Assembly (NCBI GenBank): GCA_044326545.1
Contig: JBIRBM010000028.1
Coordinates: 1-26,422, forward strand
DNA from: JANWJE01 sp044326545
GTDB lineage: Bacteria; Chlamydiota; Chlamydiia; Chlamydiales; Parachlamydiaceae
Reading direction: 5' to 3'
DNA length: 26,422 nt
Part shown: positions 7,493-14,400 of the stretch, one piece after another
How the letters are laid out: each line of letters starts with the position of its first letter
Position numbering within the stretch: position 1 is the stretch's first letter
Notes under the pieces: model-generated
Databases searched by the model: none
Told to the model about the DNA's origin: nothing
The model's input: only the letters and a program-made list of their open reading frames with translations
Position numbers and translations under genes: made by a program

Positions 7493-7981
7493 ATGGGATT
7501 CATATTAGCATTCAAAGCATTTATTAAAGCATTAAAAGAGCCGGAAAAGGCGGAGCAATTTATCAATCAAACACAAGCTTTAAAGGAATTGGAAGGATCA
7601 GATCAATCACATCTGCGTTTATTGCATTCTCTACAGCAAGCAGGTCGTTTGATTGATTTTTTAAAAGAAGATATCGGACCTTTTAGTGATGCGCAGGTTG
7701 GGGCGGCTGTTCGGAAAATCCATCAAGATTGTGGACAGATCATTGAAGAACTTGTGACCATTCGGCCGTTAAAAGAGGAATCTGAGGGGATGACGGTGCA
7801 GGTGGCTAAAGGGTATAACCCTGCTGAAATCAAAATCGTCGGCAACGTTAAAGGGGAGCCCCCTTTTTCGGGAATTCTCGTCCATCGTGGATGGAAAGCA
7901 CAGAAACGCTCGTTGCCTAAAAAATCAGGCGACCAAACGTCTGACGTTATTTGTCCCGCTGAAGTGGAAATTAAGTCATAA
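7493..7981 (+). CDS. DUF2760-like protein, Hsp70 partner gene
   Basis: 162 residues, no signal peptide. The central segment LLHSLQQAGRLIDFLKEDI followed by DAQVGAAVRKIHQDCG matches what I know of DUF2760 proteins, which in several bacteria lie directly beside an atypical hsp70 gene. A short C-terminal beta-rich part (EIKIVGNVKGEPPFSGILVHRGW) follows. Function unknown; a co-factor or client-binding partner of the neighbouring Hsp70 is an inference from gene pairing alone. AAAGGATGAG upstream is a good ribosome site overlapping the permease stop, and the Hsp70 gene starts 9 nt downstream. Confidence 0.75.
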   Translation: MGFILAFKAFIKALKEPEKAEQFINQTQALKELEGSDQSHLRLLHSLQQAGRLIDFLKEDIGPFSDAQVGAAVRKIHQDCGQIIEELVTIRPLKEESEGMTVQVAKGYNPAEIKIVGNVKGEPPFSGILVHRGWKAQKRSLPKKSGDQTSDVICPAEVEIKS

Positions 7982-7990
7982 AGGAACATC

Positions 7991-9802
7991 ATGGCAACTG
8001 CCTCTTACATCATTGGCATAGATTTAGGAACAACGAATTGTACAATGGCTTATGCGCCGTTGGAACCAGAAGTGAAACACCATGTCTCGATTGAGCAGAT
8101 GAGTGTTGTTCAAATTATGGAGGCTCAAACGGAGGGGTCTTCTTTTTCGTTTCCCTCTTTTATTTACTATCTTTTGCCCGAAGAAATTCAATTAAAAGTG
8201 GCGCAGCTCCCTTGGAATAAGGAGGCGAATTTCACAACGGGGACCTATGCAAGAGATCGCGGAGCCCAATTGCCGACACGCTTGATTGCCTCGGCTAAAT
8301 CTTGGTTATCTCATTGCGGAATTAATCCACGAGAAAAAGTTCTTCCTTTAGATTCGCAAATGGACGGAATTGGGATGAGTCCTTTAGAGGCCTGCTCAGA
8401 GATTTTGATTCATTTAAAAGAAGCTTGGAATTTTAAAATGCCTTCCGCTTTATTTCGTGATCAAATCATCCTGATTACAGTCCCAGCGTCTTTTGATCCT
8501 GGGGCGAGACAGCTTGTTCAAGAAGCAGCCGAAAAAGCCGGTTATCCGGAAGTCATCCTTTTAGAAGAACCTCAAGCTGCGTTTTATGCTTGGCTTTACT
8601 CTCATGAAAAAGAGTGGCGCTCTCAATTAACCGTTGGCGACTCTGTTCTCGTGATTGACATTGGAGGAGGAACAACTGACTTTAGTTTGATTTCAGTTGA
8701 AGAGGAGGGAGGAAACTTGGAGCTCAGACGGTTGGCTGTAGGATCCCATCTTCTGTTGGGTGGGGATAATATTGACTTAGGGTTGGCTTACTTAATGCGT
8801 CAAAAATTTGAAGAGCAAGGTCATCAGCTAGATCAATGGCAATTCCAAACGTTAGTGCACCAATGTCGCCGAGCTAAAGAAATCTTGATGGGAGAAAAGC
8901 CCCCTAAACGTGTCGATATCACAGTATTGGGAAGAGGGGCTAAGCTGATTGGCAATACCCTTAAAACAGAGTTAACACAAGACGAAGCGTATCGTTTTAT
9001 CATTGACGGATTTATTCCTATTGTGAGTCCTGATGAGCGATCGCCAATTGAACGACGCTTGGGGATTCAGCAAATTGGTTTGCCTTACGTTCAAGATCCT
9101 CGCATTTCTTGTCAATTAGCAAAGTTTCTCTCTATGACGGGTGAGGCAGGGGGAAAAAAAATGGATCAATTTATTTTGCCTACAGCCGTTCTGTTTAATG
9201 GGGGAACGCTCAAATCGGTTGCCATTCGAGAGCGATTGGTTGCCCTTTTAAATCATTGGGCAACCATTCTAAATAAACCGATGATTAAGGAATTAGGAGG
9301 AGCGGACTACGATTATGGAGTCAGTCGCGGCGCTGCTTATTACGGCTTCTCCCGTCAAGGCGGCGCTATCCGCATTCGTGGTGGAACGAGCCGCAGTTAC
9401 TTTATTGGAGTTGAAGAAGCGGTTCCCGCCGTCCCTGGTTTGAATCCTCCCATGCGCGCGGTGTGTATTGTCCCGTATGGAATGGAGGAGGGGGAGGAGA
9501 AAGAGCTAGATAATCAAGAATTTGCTCTTATTCTAGGCGAACAGGCGAATTTCAGGTTTTTCAGCCACGCGACCCCAAATCTTTCCAATGGGGATGAGGC
9601 TAGTGTAGGGATGGTTGTTCGTAATTGGAAAGAGGAGTTGACGGAGCTGCATCCAATCGAAACGCTTTTGAGTAAATCAGACGAAGATGGAAAAACCATC
9701 CGAGTTAAATTGAAATCTAAAGTGACTGAATTGGGGGTATTGGAACTGTGGTGCGTTGCCTCTGATGGACGTAAATGGAAGTTGGAGTTTAGTATTCGGT
9801 AG
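7991..9802 (+). CDS. Atypical Hsp70-family ATPase without a standard substrate-binding domain
   Basis: 603 residues. The actin/Hsp70 ATPase fold is clear: phosphate-1 IIGIDLGTTNCTMAY (7-21), phosphate-2 VLVIDIGGGTTDFSLI (219-234) and the adenosine motif AVLFNGGTLKSVA (about 399-411). The C-terminal part (about 460-603) is beta-rich and shows neither the helical lid nor the acidic EEVD-like tail of DnaK. DnaK is normally about 640 residues with closely conserved sequence, so this is not the housekeeping chaperone. Large insertions occur near residues 40-110. It forms a compact unit with the DUF2760 gene (9 nt gap, AAAGGAAC ribosome site) and ends in a strong terminator. Cytoplasmic. Clients unknown. 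Confidence 0.88.
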   Translation: MATASYIIGIDLGTTNCTMAYAPLEPEVKHHVSIEQMSVVQIMEAQTEGSSFSFPSFIYYLLPEEIQLKVAQLPWNKEANFTTGTYARDRGAQLPTRLIASAKSWLSHCGINPREKVLPLDSQMDGIGMSPLEACSEILIHLKEAWNFKMPSALFRDQIILITVPASFDPGARQLVQEAAEKAGYPEVILLEEPQAAFYAWLYSHEKEWRSQLTVGDSVLVIDIGGGTTDFSLISVEEEGGNLELRRLAVGSHLLLGGDNIDLGLAYLMRQKFEEQGHQLDQWQFQTLVHQCRRAKEILMGEKPPKRVDITVLGRGAKLIGNTLKTELTQDEAYRFIIDGFIPIVSPDERSPIERRLGIQQIGLPYVQDPRISCQLAKFLSMTGEAGGKKMDQFILPTAVLFNGGTLKSVAIRERLVALLNHWATILNKPMIKELGGADYDYGVSRGAAYYGFSRQGGAIRIRGGTSRSYFIGVEEAVPAVPGLNPPMRAVCIVPYGMEEGEEKELDNQEFALILGEQANFRFFSHATPNLSNGDEASVGMVVRNWKEELTELHPIETLLSKSDEDGKTIRVKLKSKVTELGVLELWCVASDGRKWKLEFSIR

Positions 9803-9806
9803 AGAA

Positions 9807-9824
9807 TAGACTTTTTTCGAAACT
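9807..9824. repeat. Solitary terminal repeat resembling the 163-bp MITE end
   Basis: TAGACTTTTTTCGAAACT differs at only two of 18 positions from the MITE left end (TAGACTTCTTCGGAAACT) at 10609. The MITE interior does not follow. Probably a relic of an excised or degraded element, or the end of a different element using the same transposase. Confidence 0.5.
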
Positions 9825-9894
9825 CCAATTCGGTTCCCGTGCGTCTGCCAGCCCTTTCCCGATCGAAAATTTGACCTGCTTGGTGCCTGTTGAT

Positions 9895-9945
9895 ATCCGC
9901 GAATTTTCCTTCGAAAAATTCGCGGATCGGGGTATTTTTATATTT
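9895..9945 (+). terminator. Rho-independent terminator of the Hsp70 unit
   Basis: Perfect 13-bp stem ATCCGCGAATTTT (9895-9907) and AAAATTCGCGGAT (9915-9927) with a 7-nt loop, followed by CGGGG and a T-rich run. The run overlaps the last codons of the convergent sufE gene. Confidence 0.85.
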
Positions 9946-10387
9946 TATTTTTTTCCAGGCTCTCTTTTTCCAACAGGAGTTTAAGGGCATCTTGCTTCAT
10001 TTTTAAATGCATACTGTAAAGCCCGTTTGCCCGGTTCGGTGTTAAGCTTGAATGGATTCCGATTTCGTCTAGATAAGTAGGGGGGCACTTCAAAATCGTT
10101 TCAGGCTGTTCGTGTGAATACACTTGAATGAGTAATGCAGCTAATCCGGCAGAAATTAATGCATCGGATTCCGATTCAAAGACAATCAAATCTTCTAACC
10201 GGTATGAGTGCAAATACATTTGACTTTGGCATCCCTTCACCAAGTTTTGCGCAATTTTGTCTTTGGGGTTTAAATGGGGTTGCTTCCGCCCCAACTCAAT
10301 GATCTTTTCATATCTCGCCTCTTCTGAAGGACACGCTAAAAAAAGATCTTTGATGTTTTCTTGTTTTTTTAAACATGACTCGAACAT
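9938..10387 (-). CDS. sufE: SufE-family sulfur acceptor protein
   Basis: 149 residues, cytoplasmic. SufE accepts persulfide sulfur from the cysteine desulfurase SufS and hands it to the SufBCD scaffold for Fe-S cluster assembly. The active cysteine is Cys53 in the family motif VKGCQSQMY (50-58), preceded by the helix DKIAQNLV. The segment ALISAGLAALLIQVYS is also typical. Length fits the family (about 140). No other suf gene is present in this window, so it stands alone. Its promoter at 10446-10472 overlaps a perfect palindrome. The lysine-rich C-terminus (EKNKI) is encoded in the T-tract of the convergent terminator. Confidence 0.92.
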   Translation of the reverse strand: MFESCLKKQENIKDLFLACPSEEARYEKIIELGRKQPHLNPKDKIAQNLVKGCQSQMYLHSYRLEDLIVFESESDALISAGLAALLIQVYSHEQPETILKCPPTYLDEIGIHSSLTPNRANGLYSMHLKMKQDALKLLLEKESLEKNKI

Positions 10388-10432
10388 ACACTATCTCGCT
10401 ATGATTTTAGAACCGGTCTTCATTTTTTTCAG

Positions 10433-10472
10433 ATACTCTTATAAGAGTATAGTTTGTTTTTCTTTTTGTCAA
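10433..10472 (-). promoter_or_regulatory. sufE promoter overlapping an 18-bp perfect palindrome
   Basis: On the - strand TTGACA (10472-10467) is a consensus -35 box; TATACT (10451-10446) follows after 15 bp, or TACTCT after 17 bp. The sequence ATACTCTTATAAGAGTAT (10433-10450) is a perfect palindrome overlapping the -10 box, the classic position for a repressor operator. It does not look like an IscR type 1 site, a Fur box or a SufR site as I know them. The regulator is unknown. Confidence 0.6.
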
Positions 10473-10592
10473 AATGTTTATTTTTTTATTTTTTAATTGT
10501 TTTATTTTATTTTGTTGTGTTTAGTTTTGTTTTTTATTCTTTTAAGTTAAGGGGGTTGTCTGTTCTTTAGTGTTTGTTTTGTTAGCGTAAAT
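10451..10592. other. Gene-free, strongly strand-asymmetric T-rich stretch
   Basis: About 140 bp between the sufE promoter and the repeat cluster, dominated by T and TG on the + strand with almost no C. I see no ORF, no tRNA and no convincing stem. It separates the accessory genes from the translation operons. Confidence 0.6.
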
Positions 10593-10939
10593 AGACCTCT
10601 TGCATCATTAGACTTCTTCGGAAACTTCATTCACTTGCTAAAACCGCCATTTTTGGCCTCTTTTTTGTAAAATTTTTCGACCGTATGCACGCATACGCTC
10701 TCAACATTTTCAAAACAATCTGCTCAAAAAGGGCAATTTTTTCAATCAAAGCAAGTTTCCGAAGAAGTCTATTTATTTCCTTGCCTGTGCCCGTGCCCAA
10801 AATAAAAAAAAATTCCACAATTCAATTTCTTAGTATAAAACATTGGTATAGTCTCGATGCTGATTAAGATGACTCAAAAACAACGTTAATCGGGCGCGGG
10901 CAAGGGCATGGGCAAGGAAATGAATGATGCAAGAGGTCT
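10593..10939. repeat. Composite inverted-repeat element (family B) containing a MITE
   Basis: Perfect 17-bp outer inverted repeats AGACCTCTTGCATCATT (10593-10609) and AATGATGCAAGAGGTCT (10923-10939). Inside, GC-rich arms are also inverted: TTATTTCCTTGCCTGTGCCC (10773 on) against GGGCAAGGGCATGGGCAAGG with GAAATGAA (to 10924). The left arm is interrupted by the 163-bp MITE exactly between the outer repeat and the GC-rich part. About 90 bp between the arms has no ORF. A degenerate arm fragment recurs at 25546-25581. Confidence 0.75.
10609..10771. repeat. 163-bp MITE-like repeat, copy 2
   Basis: The better preserved copy: TAGACTTCTTCGGAAACTT at the left and AAGTTTCCGAAGAAGTCTA at the right form a perfect 19-bp terminal inverted repeat with TA at each end. 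About 96% identical to 7-169 by visual count. No transposase inside; predicted small frames in it are not genes. Confidence 0.9.
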
Positions 10940-10951
10940 GTAATATATTTA

Positions 10952-11024
10952 TTGAATCTCAAAGTGCACATTTTGGCAAAGCGAAAGCCTTGCGGGTTGC
11001 TAAAATTTGCACTTTGAGGTTGAA
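10952..11024. repeat. Palindromic repeat, family C copy 1
   Basis: 28-nt arms (10952-10979 and 10997-11024) pair at about 24 positions: the left arm contains CTCAAAGTGCACATTTTGGC and the right TAAAATTTGCACTTTGAG, around AAGCGAAAGCCTTGCGGG. The second copy is at 20967-21039. A further GACTCATTCAA terminal motif follows at 11033. Confidence 0.8.
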
Positions 11025-11131
11025 TGAATATAGACTCATTCAACGTGAGTGAGCAGCAGAAGCAGAGGAATTTGAGTGAATTTGTCAAAGAGAATACCGC
11101 GAGGGTGTGATCTGTTTTTTTTACTTTTCTC

Positions 11132-11163
11132 TTGACATTTATCTCTAAAATGTTAAGTTATTA
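11132..11163 (+). promoter_or_regulatory. Probable infA promoter
   Basis: Consensus -35 TTGACA (11132-11137). The -10 box is less sure: TTAAGT (11153-11158) or TTATTA (11158-11163). It lies about 70-95 bp upstream of the infA start. Confidence 0.45.
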
Positions 11164-11230
11164 GTCACTCATTTGAAGGGGTGTGTTTCTTGCGCCTTCT
11201 TTGATAAACCAAGGTTTTATAAGCAAATAC

Positions 11231-11449
11231 ATGAGTAAAGAAGATACAATTAAAATTGAGGGCACGGTTGAAGAGCTTCTTCCTAATATGCATTTCCGCG
11301 TCTCTCTTCAAAATGGTTTAAAAGTCATTGCTCATCTCTGTGGAAAAATGCGAATGAAAAATATTCGTGTTTTAGTTGGGGACATTGTCACAGTTGAAAT
11401 GTCTCCTTATGATTTGAGTAAGGCTAGAATTATTTTTAGACAGCGTTAA
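11231..11449 (+). CDS. infA: Translation initiation factor IF-1
   Basis: IF-1 binds the A site of the 30S subunit with IF-2 and IF-3 during initiation. From ATG 11231 the product has 72 residues, the family length: MSKEDTIKIEGTVEELLPNM, then the OB-fold strands with FRVSLQNG, HLCGKMRMKNIRVLVGD and the C-terminal YDLSKARI. The frame remains open to GTG 11183, but the 16 extra residues do not belong to IF-1. The ribosome site before 11231 is weak (AAGG at a distance). Head of the translation cluster, followed by tRNA-Thr and tuf as in Chlamydia. Confidence 0.95.
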   Translation: MSKEDTIKIEGTVEELLPNMHFRVSLQNGLKVIAHLCGKMRMKNIRVLVGDIVTVEMSPYDLSKARIIFRQR

Positions 11450-11466
11450 AAACAGACGCATGGGTG

Positions 11467-11495
11467 TTGATTTTTTATGACTGACACCGTATGAT
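11467..11495 (+). promoter_or_regulatory. Promoter for tRNA-Thr and tuf
   Basis: TTGATT (11467-11472), 17-bp spacer, TATGAT (11490-11495). Initiation near 11502 would place the tRNA 5' end about 40 nt into the transcript. Good match for a sigma-70-type promoter and in the expected place. Confidence 0.6.
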
Positions 11496-11540
11496 GATTC
11501 TGCTTGTGATGCAAAATAAGCGTGCGTTAAAAGATGCCTT

Positions 11541-11612
11541 GCCCAGATAGCTCAGTGGTAGAGCATTTGCATGGTAAGCAAAAGGTCGTAGGTTCGATTC
11601 CTATTCTGGGCA
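11541..11612 (+). tRNA. tRNA-Thr (GGT anticodon)
   Basis: 72 nt. Acceptor stem GCCCAGA (11541-11547) pairs with TCTGGGC (11605-11611), discriminator A. Anticodon stem TTTGC/GCAAA encloses ATGGTAA, giving anticodon GGT. The T loop is TTCGATT. CCA is not encoded. It stands between infA and tuf. Confidence 0.95.
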
Positions 11613-11866
11613 GACTTGAGTCTATTGCATTCAATTATTGAATAAAATAAACTTTTAAGGATGTCTAAAGTGTGTTAAACAATGATTTTGAAGTGTATGT
11701 CCTTTTCAATTAGCTGCAACTCCTGCAATCCGGTTTAGATGAATTGGCGTGTGAGAGAGGTTTCTAAAAATGAAGACGATCATCTCATTGTTTATTTGTA
11801 TTTAGATGTTCTCTGAATAATTAACAAAAAATCGTAGATTTTACTGAACTTAATGGAGGAAGTAAA

Positions 11867-13051
11867 ATGGCAAAAGAAGTTTTTCAGCGGAAGAAACCAC
11901 ACGTCAATATCGGAACTATTGGTCACGTTGACCACGGTAAAACCACGTTGACTGCCGCTATTACCAAAATTCTTGCAGAGCAAGGCGGAGCTAAATTTAG
12001 AGATTATGCCTCTATCGATAATACTCCGGAAGAAAAAGCTCGCGGGATTACCATCAACTCTACTCACGTAGAATATGAAACAGAAAATCGTCACTACGCA
12101 CACGTCGACTGCCCAGGTCACGCTGACTACGTCAAAAACATGATCACTGGTGCAGCTCAGATGGACGGCGCAATTCTCGTTGTTGCAGCGACAGACGGTG
12201 CGATGCCTCAAACACGTGAGCATATTCTATTAGCGCGTCAAATGCAGGTTCCGGCAATTGTTGTGTTCCTCAATAAAGTTGATATGTTGGGCGAAAGCGA
12301 TGCAGAGCTTCTAGATCTGGTTGAGATGGAGTTACATGAATTGCTAGAGTCAAAAGGTTATATGAATTCTCCGATCGTCAGGGGATCAGCTCTGCGCGCT
12401 CTTGAAGGAGATCCAAAGTACGTTGAAGCGATTAAGCAGTTGATGAAGACTGTTGATACAGCGATTCCTACACCTGAGCGTGAAGTTGATAAGCCTTTCT
12501 TAATGCCTGTTGAGGATGTCTTCTCTATTTCTGGCCGTGGGACTGTTGCGACAGGTCGTGTTGAGCGTGGAATCGTCAAAGTTAACGATAAATTACAGCT
12601 CGTCGGTTTAGGTAACACAAGAGATACTGTTGCAACCGGCTTAGAAATGTTTAACAAAACATTAGATGAAGCACGTGCTGGTGAAAACGTCGGGATTCTT
12701 TTAAGAGGTTTGACCAAGACTGATGTTGAGCGCGGAATGTGCCTCGTCGCTCCTGGTACAACAACTCCTCATACTGAGTTTAAAGGTCCTGTTTACATCT
12801 TGACTAAAGAAGAGGGTGGACGTCATAAGCCATTCTTTACAGGATATCGCCCTCAGTTGTATTTCAGAACAACAGACGTTACAGGAACAATCGAATTGCC
12901 AGCAGGTGTGGAGATGGTAATGCCTGGTGATAACGTGGAAATCACCGTTAAGTTGATTGCCCCTGTTGCGATGGAAAAAGGGATGCGCTTCGCTATTCGT
13001 GAAGGTGGCCGTACAATTGGTGCTGGTACAGTATCTGAAATCATTAAGTAA
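11867..13051 (+). CDS. tuf: Elongation factor Tu
   Basis: 394 residues, standard length. EF-Tu brings aminoacyl-tRNA to the ribosome as a GTP complex. The G motifs are intact: GHVDHGKT (19-26), the switch I region with RGITI, DCPGHADY, NKVD and GSALRAL. Domains 2 and 3 follow with RGTVATGRVERG and the conserved C-terminus IGAGTVSEIIK. GGAGG lies 8 nt before ATG. Probably read from the promoter before tRNA-Thr, with which it is linked by about 250 nt without other genes. Only tuf copy in the window. Confidence 0.99.
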   Translation: MAKEVFQRKKPHVNIGTIGHVDHGKTTLTAAITKILAEQGGAKFRDYASIDNTPEEKARGITINSTHVEYETENRHYAHVDCPGHADYVKNMITGAAQMDGAILVVAATDGAMPQTREHILLARQMQVPAIVVFLNKVDMLGESDAELLDLVEMELHELLESKGYMNSPIVRGSALRALEGDPKYVEAIKQLMKTVDTAIPTPEREVDKPFLMPVEDVFSISGRGTVATGRVERGIVKVNDKLQLVGLGNTRDTVATGLEMFNKTLDEARAGENVGILLRGLTKTDVERGMCLVAPGTTTPHTEFKGPVYILTKEEGGRHKPFFTGYRPQLYFRTTDVTGTIELPAGVEMVMPGDNVEITVKLIAPVAMEKGMRFAIREGGRTIGAGTVSEIIK

Positions 13052-13072
13052 TGTGTGATTGATGTTATTGTG

Positions 13073-13091
13073 AAGAGAAAATTTTTCTCTT
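13073..13091. other. AT-rich hairpin after tuf
   Basis: AAGAGAAAA and TTTTCTCTT form a 9-bp arm pair around one T, so a stable loop would open two or three pairs. It follows tuf by 20 nt, with T-rich DNA after it, and may act as a weak terminator or processing site before tRNA-Trp. Confidence 0.35.
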
Positions 13092-13174
13092 TAAATCTTT
13101 GATATAAAGGCTTTTTGGAACGTCATCATCTTTAAGGGATGAAAAATTGATGAAGATAACCAAGAAGCCTTCTT

Positions 13175-13247
13175 GGGTGTGTAGCTCAGCTGGTAGAGCA
13201 ACGGTCTCCAAAGCCGTCGGTCGGGGGTTCGAATCCCTCCGCACTCG
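13175..13247 (+). tRNA. tRNA-Trp (CCA anticodon)
   Basis: 73 nt. Acceptor GGGTGTG (13175-13181) pairs with CGCACTC (13240-13246) with two G-U pairs; discriminator G as expected for tRNA-Trp. The anticodon loop CTCCAAA gives CCA. T arm GGGGG-TTCGAAT-CCCTC. No encoded 3' CCA. Same place (tuf-trnW-secE) as in Chlamydia. Confidence 0.95.
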
Positions 13248-13283
13248 TTTGATGCTATAAAGTTGAGCAAAAGAGAGGTTGGC

Positions 13284-13556
13284 GTGAGCGCAGAAGTTAA
13301 AACAATCGAAATCAAAAAGCCTCAAAATGTCGCTGTGGATCAGGTTTTATCGTTAAAAAAAGTCGAAAGCTTTATTAGCGACGTTAAAAGTGAAATTCAA
13401 AAAATTACGTGGACTAACCGGGACGAGTTAATTTTTTATACCAAACTAGTTGTCGGATCTACATTCGTGTGTGGAATGGCAATTTACCTGTTGGATTTGG
13501 TTATCCAAGGAAGTCTTAGTACGTTAAATTTTTTGTTACACCTGATTGGCGGTTAA
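13284..13556 (+). CDS. secE: Preprotein translocase subunit SecE
   Basis: Small essential subunit that clamps SecY in the SecYEG channel. From GTG 13284, which has AGAGAGG 5 nt upstream, the product has 90 residues; a TTG at 13263 is in frame but has no ribosome site. The amphipathic SecE signature is present (FISDVKSEIQKITWTNRDEL) followed by one transmembrane segment (VVGSTFVCGMAIYLLDLVI). It has the single-membrane-span form usual outside enterobacteria. It starts 36 nt after tRNA-Trp, with nusG 51 nt downstream. Confidence 0.95.
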   Translation: MSAEVKTIEIKKPQNVAVDQVLSLKKVESFISDVKSEIQKITWTNRDELIFYTKLVVGSTFVCGMAIYLLDLVIQGSLSTLNFLLHLIGG

Positions 13557-13607
13557 CTTGACCCCTGAGGGTATATAACCTAAAGCTTGCCAAGATAAAG
13601 GAAATCC

Positions 13608-14156
13608 ATGCATAAGTGGTATGTTGTACAGGTGCTCTCAACGCACGAAAAAAAAGCCAAAAAAGCACTAGAAGAGCATCTTGAAATCAAGGGGATGGCA
13701 GATCAAATTGAACAAATTTTGTTACCGACAGAGAATGTTTCTGAAGTAAAAAAAGGTCAGCAGCATATTGTTGAAAAACGATTATGGCCAGGTTATCTTC
13801 TTATTAAGATGAATTTAGACGATGAATCGTGGCAGTACGTTAAAAATACGAACGGCATTATTGACTTTTTAGGTGGTGATAAACCCATTCCTTTAACAGA
13901 TGCTGAAGTTCATGAAATTCTCAGAGACCTTGAAGATAAAAAACAGAAAGTGACGCAAAAGCATAAATTTGAAGTAGGCGACCGTGTAAAAATTATTGAC
14001 GGTGTTTTTGTGAACTTTATCGGTTCAGTGACTGATGTTTTCCACGATAAAGGACGTTTGAGTGTCCTGGTGTCCATTTTTGGTCGTGATACCCGTGTTG
14101 ATGATCTCGAATTCACTCAGGTAGAAGAGATTTCCGAAGAAGCTGAAGGTCAGTAA
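13608..14156 (+). CDS. nusG: Transcription termination/antitermination factor NusG
   Basis: 182 residues, the normal two-domain form. The NGN domain begins KWYVVQVLSTHEKKAKKALE and contains RLWPGYLLIKM and the region VKNTNGIIDFLG; the C-terminal KOW domain begins FEVGDRVKIIDGVFVNFIGS. NusG binds the polymerase clamp and couples transcription to Rho or to ribosomal protein S10. AAGGAAATCC before ATG is the ribosome site. Downstream, an unusually long 516-nt gap separates it from rplK. Confidence 0.97.
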   Translation: MHKWYVVQVLSTHEKKAKKALEEHLEIKGMADQIEQILLPTENVSEVKKGQQHIVEKRLWPGYLLIKMNLDDESWQYVKNTNGIIDFLGGDKPIPLTDAEVHEILRDLEDKKQKVTQKHKFEVGDRVKIIDGVFVNFIGSVTDVFHDKGRLSVLVSIFGRDTRVDDLEFTQVEEISEEAEGQ

Positions 14157-14241
14157 AACAAACATTTCTTAAATCAGCTAGAATACGAGCAATCAATTTA
14201 GGGTCTGTTTAAGATTTCGATCACATGATTTGTATGCTAGG

Positions 14242-14400
14242 AGCGTGTCTGAAAAGTCTAACAGCTTCGATTCGAGAAGATGTTGGTATCGGTAAACGTC
14301 TTGGATGTTGGGTTATATTAATTCATACGACCCAACATCCAACGCCTTCACCGGTAGCAAAAAAAATGAATCCAAGTTTATCAGGCTTTTCAGACGCGCT
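14242..14400. repeat. 159-bp palindromic MITE-like element (family D) between nusG and rplK
   Basis: Terminal inverted repeats AGCGTGTCTGAAAAG (14242-14256) and CTTTTCAGACGCGCT (14386-14400) differ at one position. The centre is a perfect 13-bp stem TTGGATGTTGGGT/ACCCAACATCCAA (14301-14313/14330-14342) with a 16-nt AT-rich loop, so the whole element can fold as one cruciform. The arms between are imperfectly complementary. No ORF. No certain target duplication is visible. Confidence 0.8.

Noticed and set aside
9514..9990. 158-codon - strand frame across the end of the Hsp70 gene
   Set aside because: It overlaps the Hsp70 coding end, the terminator and sufE, and shows no recognisable domain.
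10627..10867. Two opposite 60-codon frames in the MITE region
   Set aside because: They lie inside the inverted-repeat element, overlap each other and begin without ribosome sites.
7..11024. Several short palindromes considered as a CRISPR array
   Set aside because: Copies are few, far apart and from different families, with no regular spacers and no cas genes.
11183..11230. GTG 11183 as the infA start
   Set aside because: It would add 16 residues not found in IF-1; ATG 11231 gives the normal 72-residue factor.
11792..12223. 143-codon - strand frame over the start of tuf
   Set aside because: Shadow of tuf; no family features, and the + strand frame is certain.
13065..13325. Open frames on the - strand across tRNA-Trp, with peptide text such as RRDSNPRPTALETVAL
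   Set aside because: This is the well-known spurious protein pattern produced by translating the antisense of a tRNA gene; the tRNA structure explains it fully.
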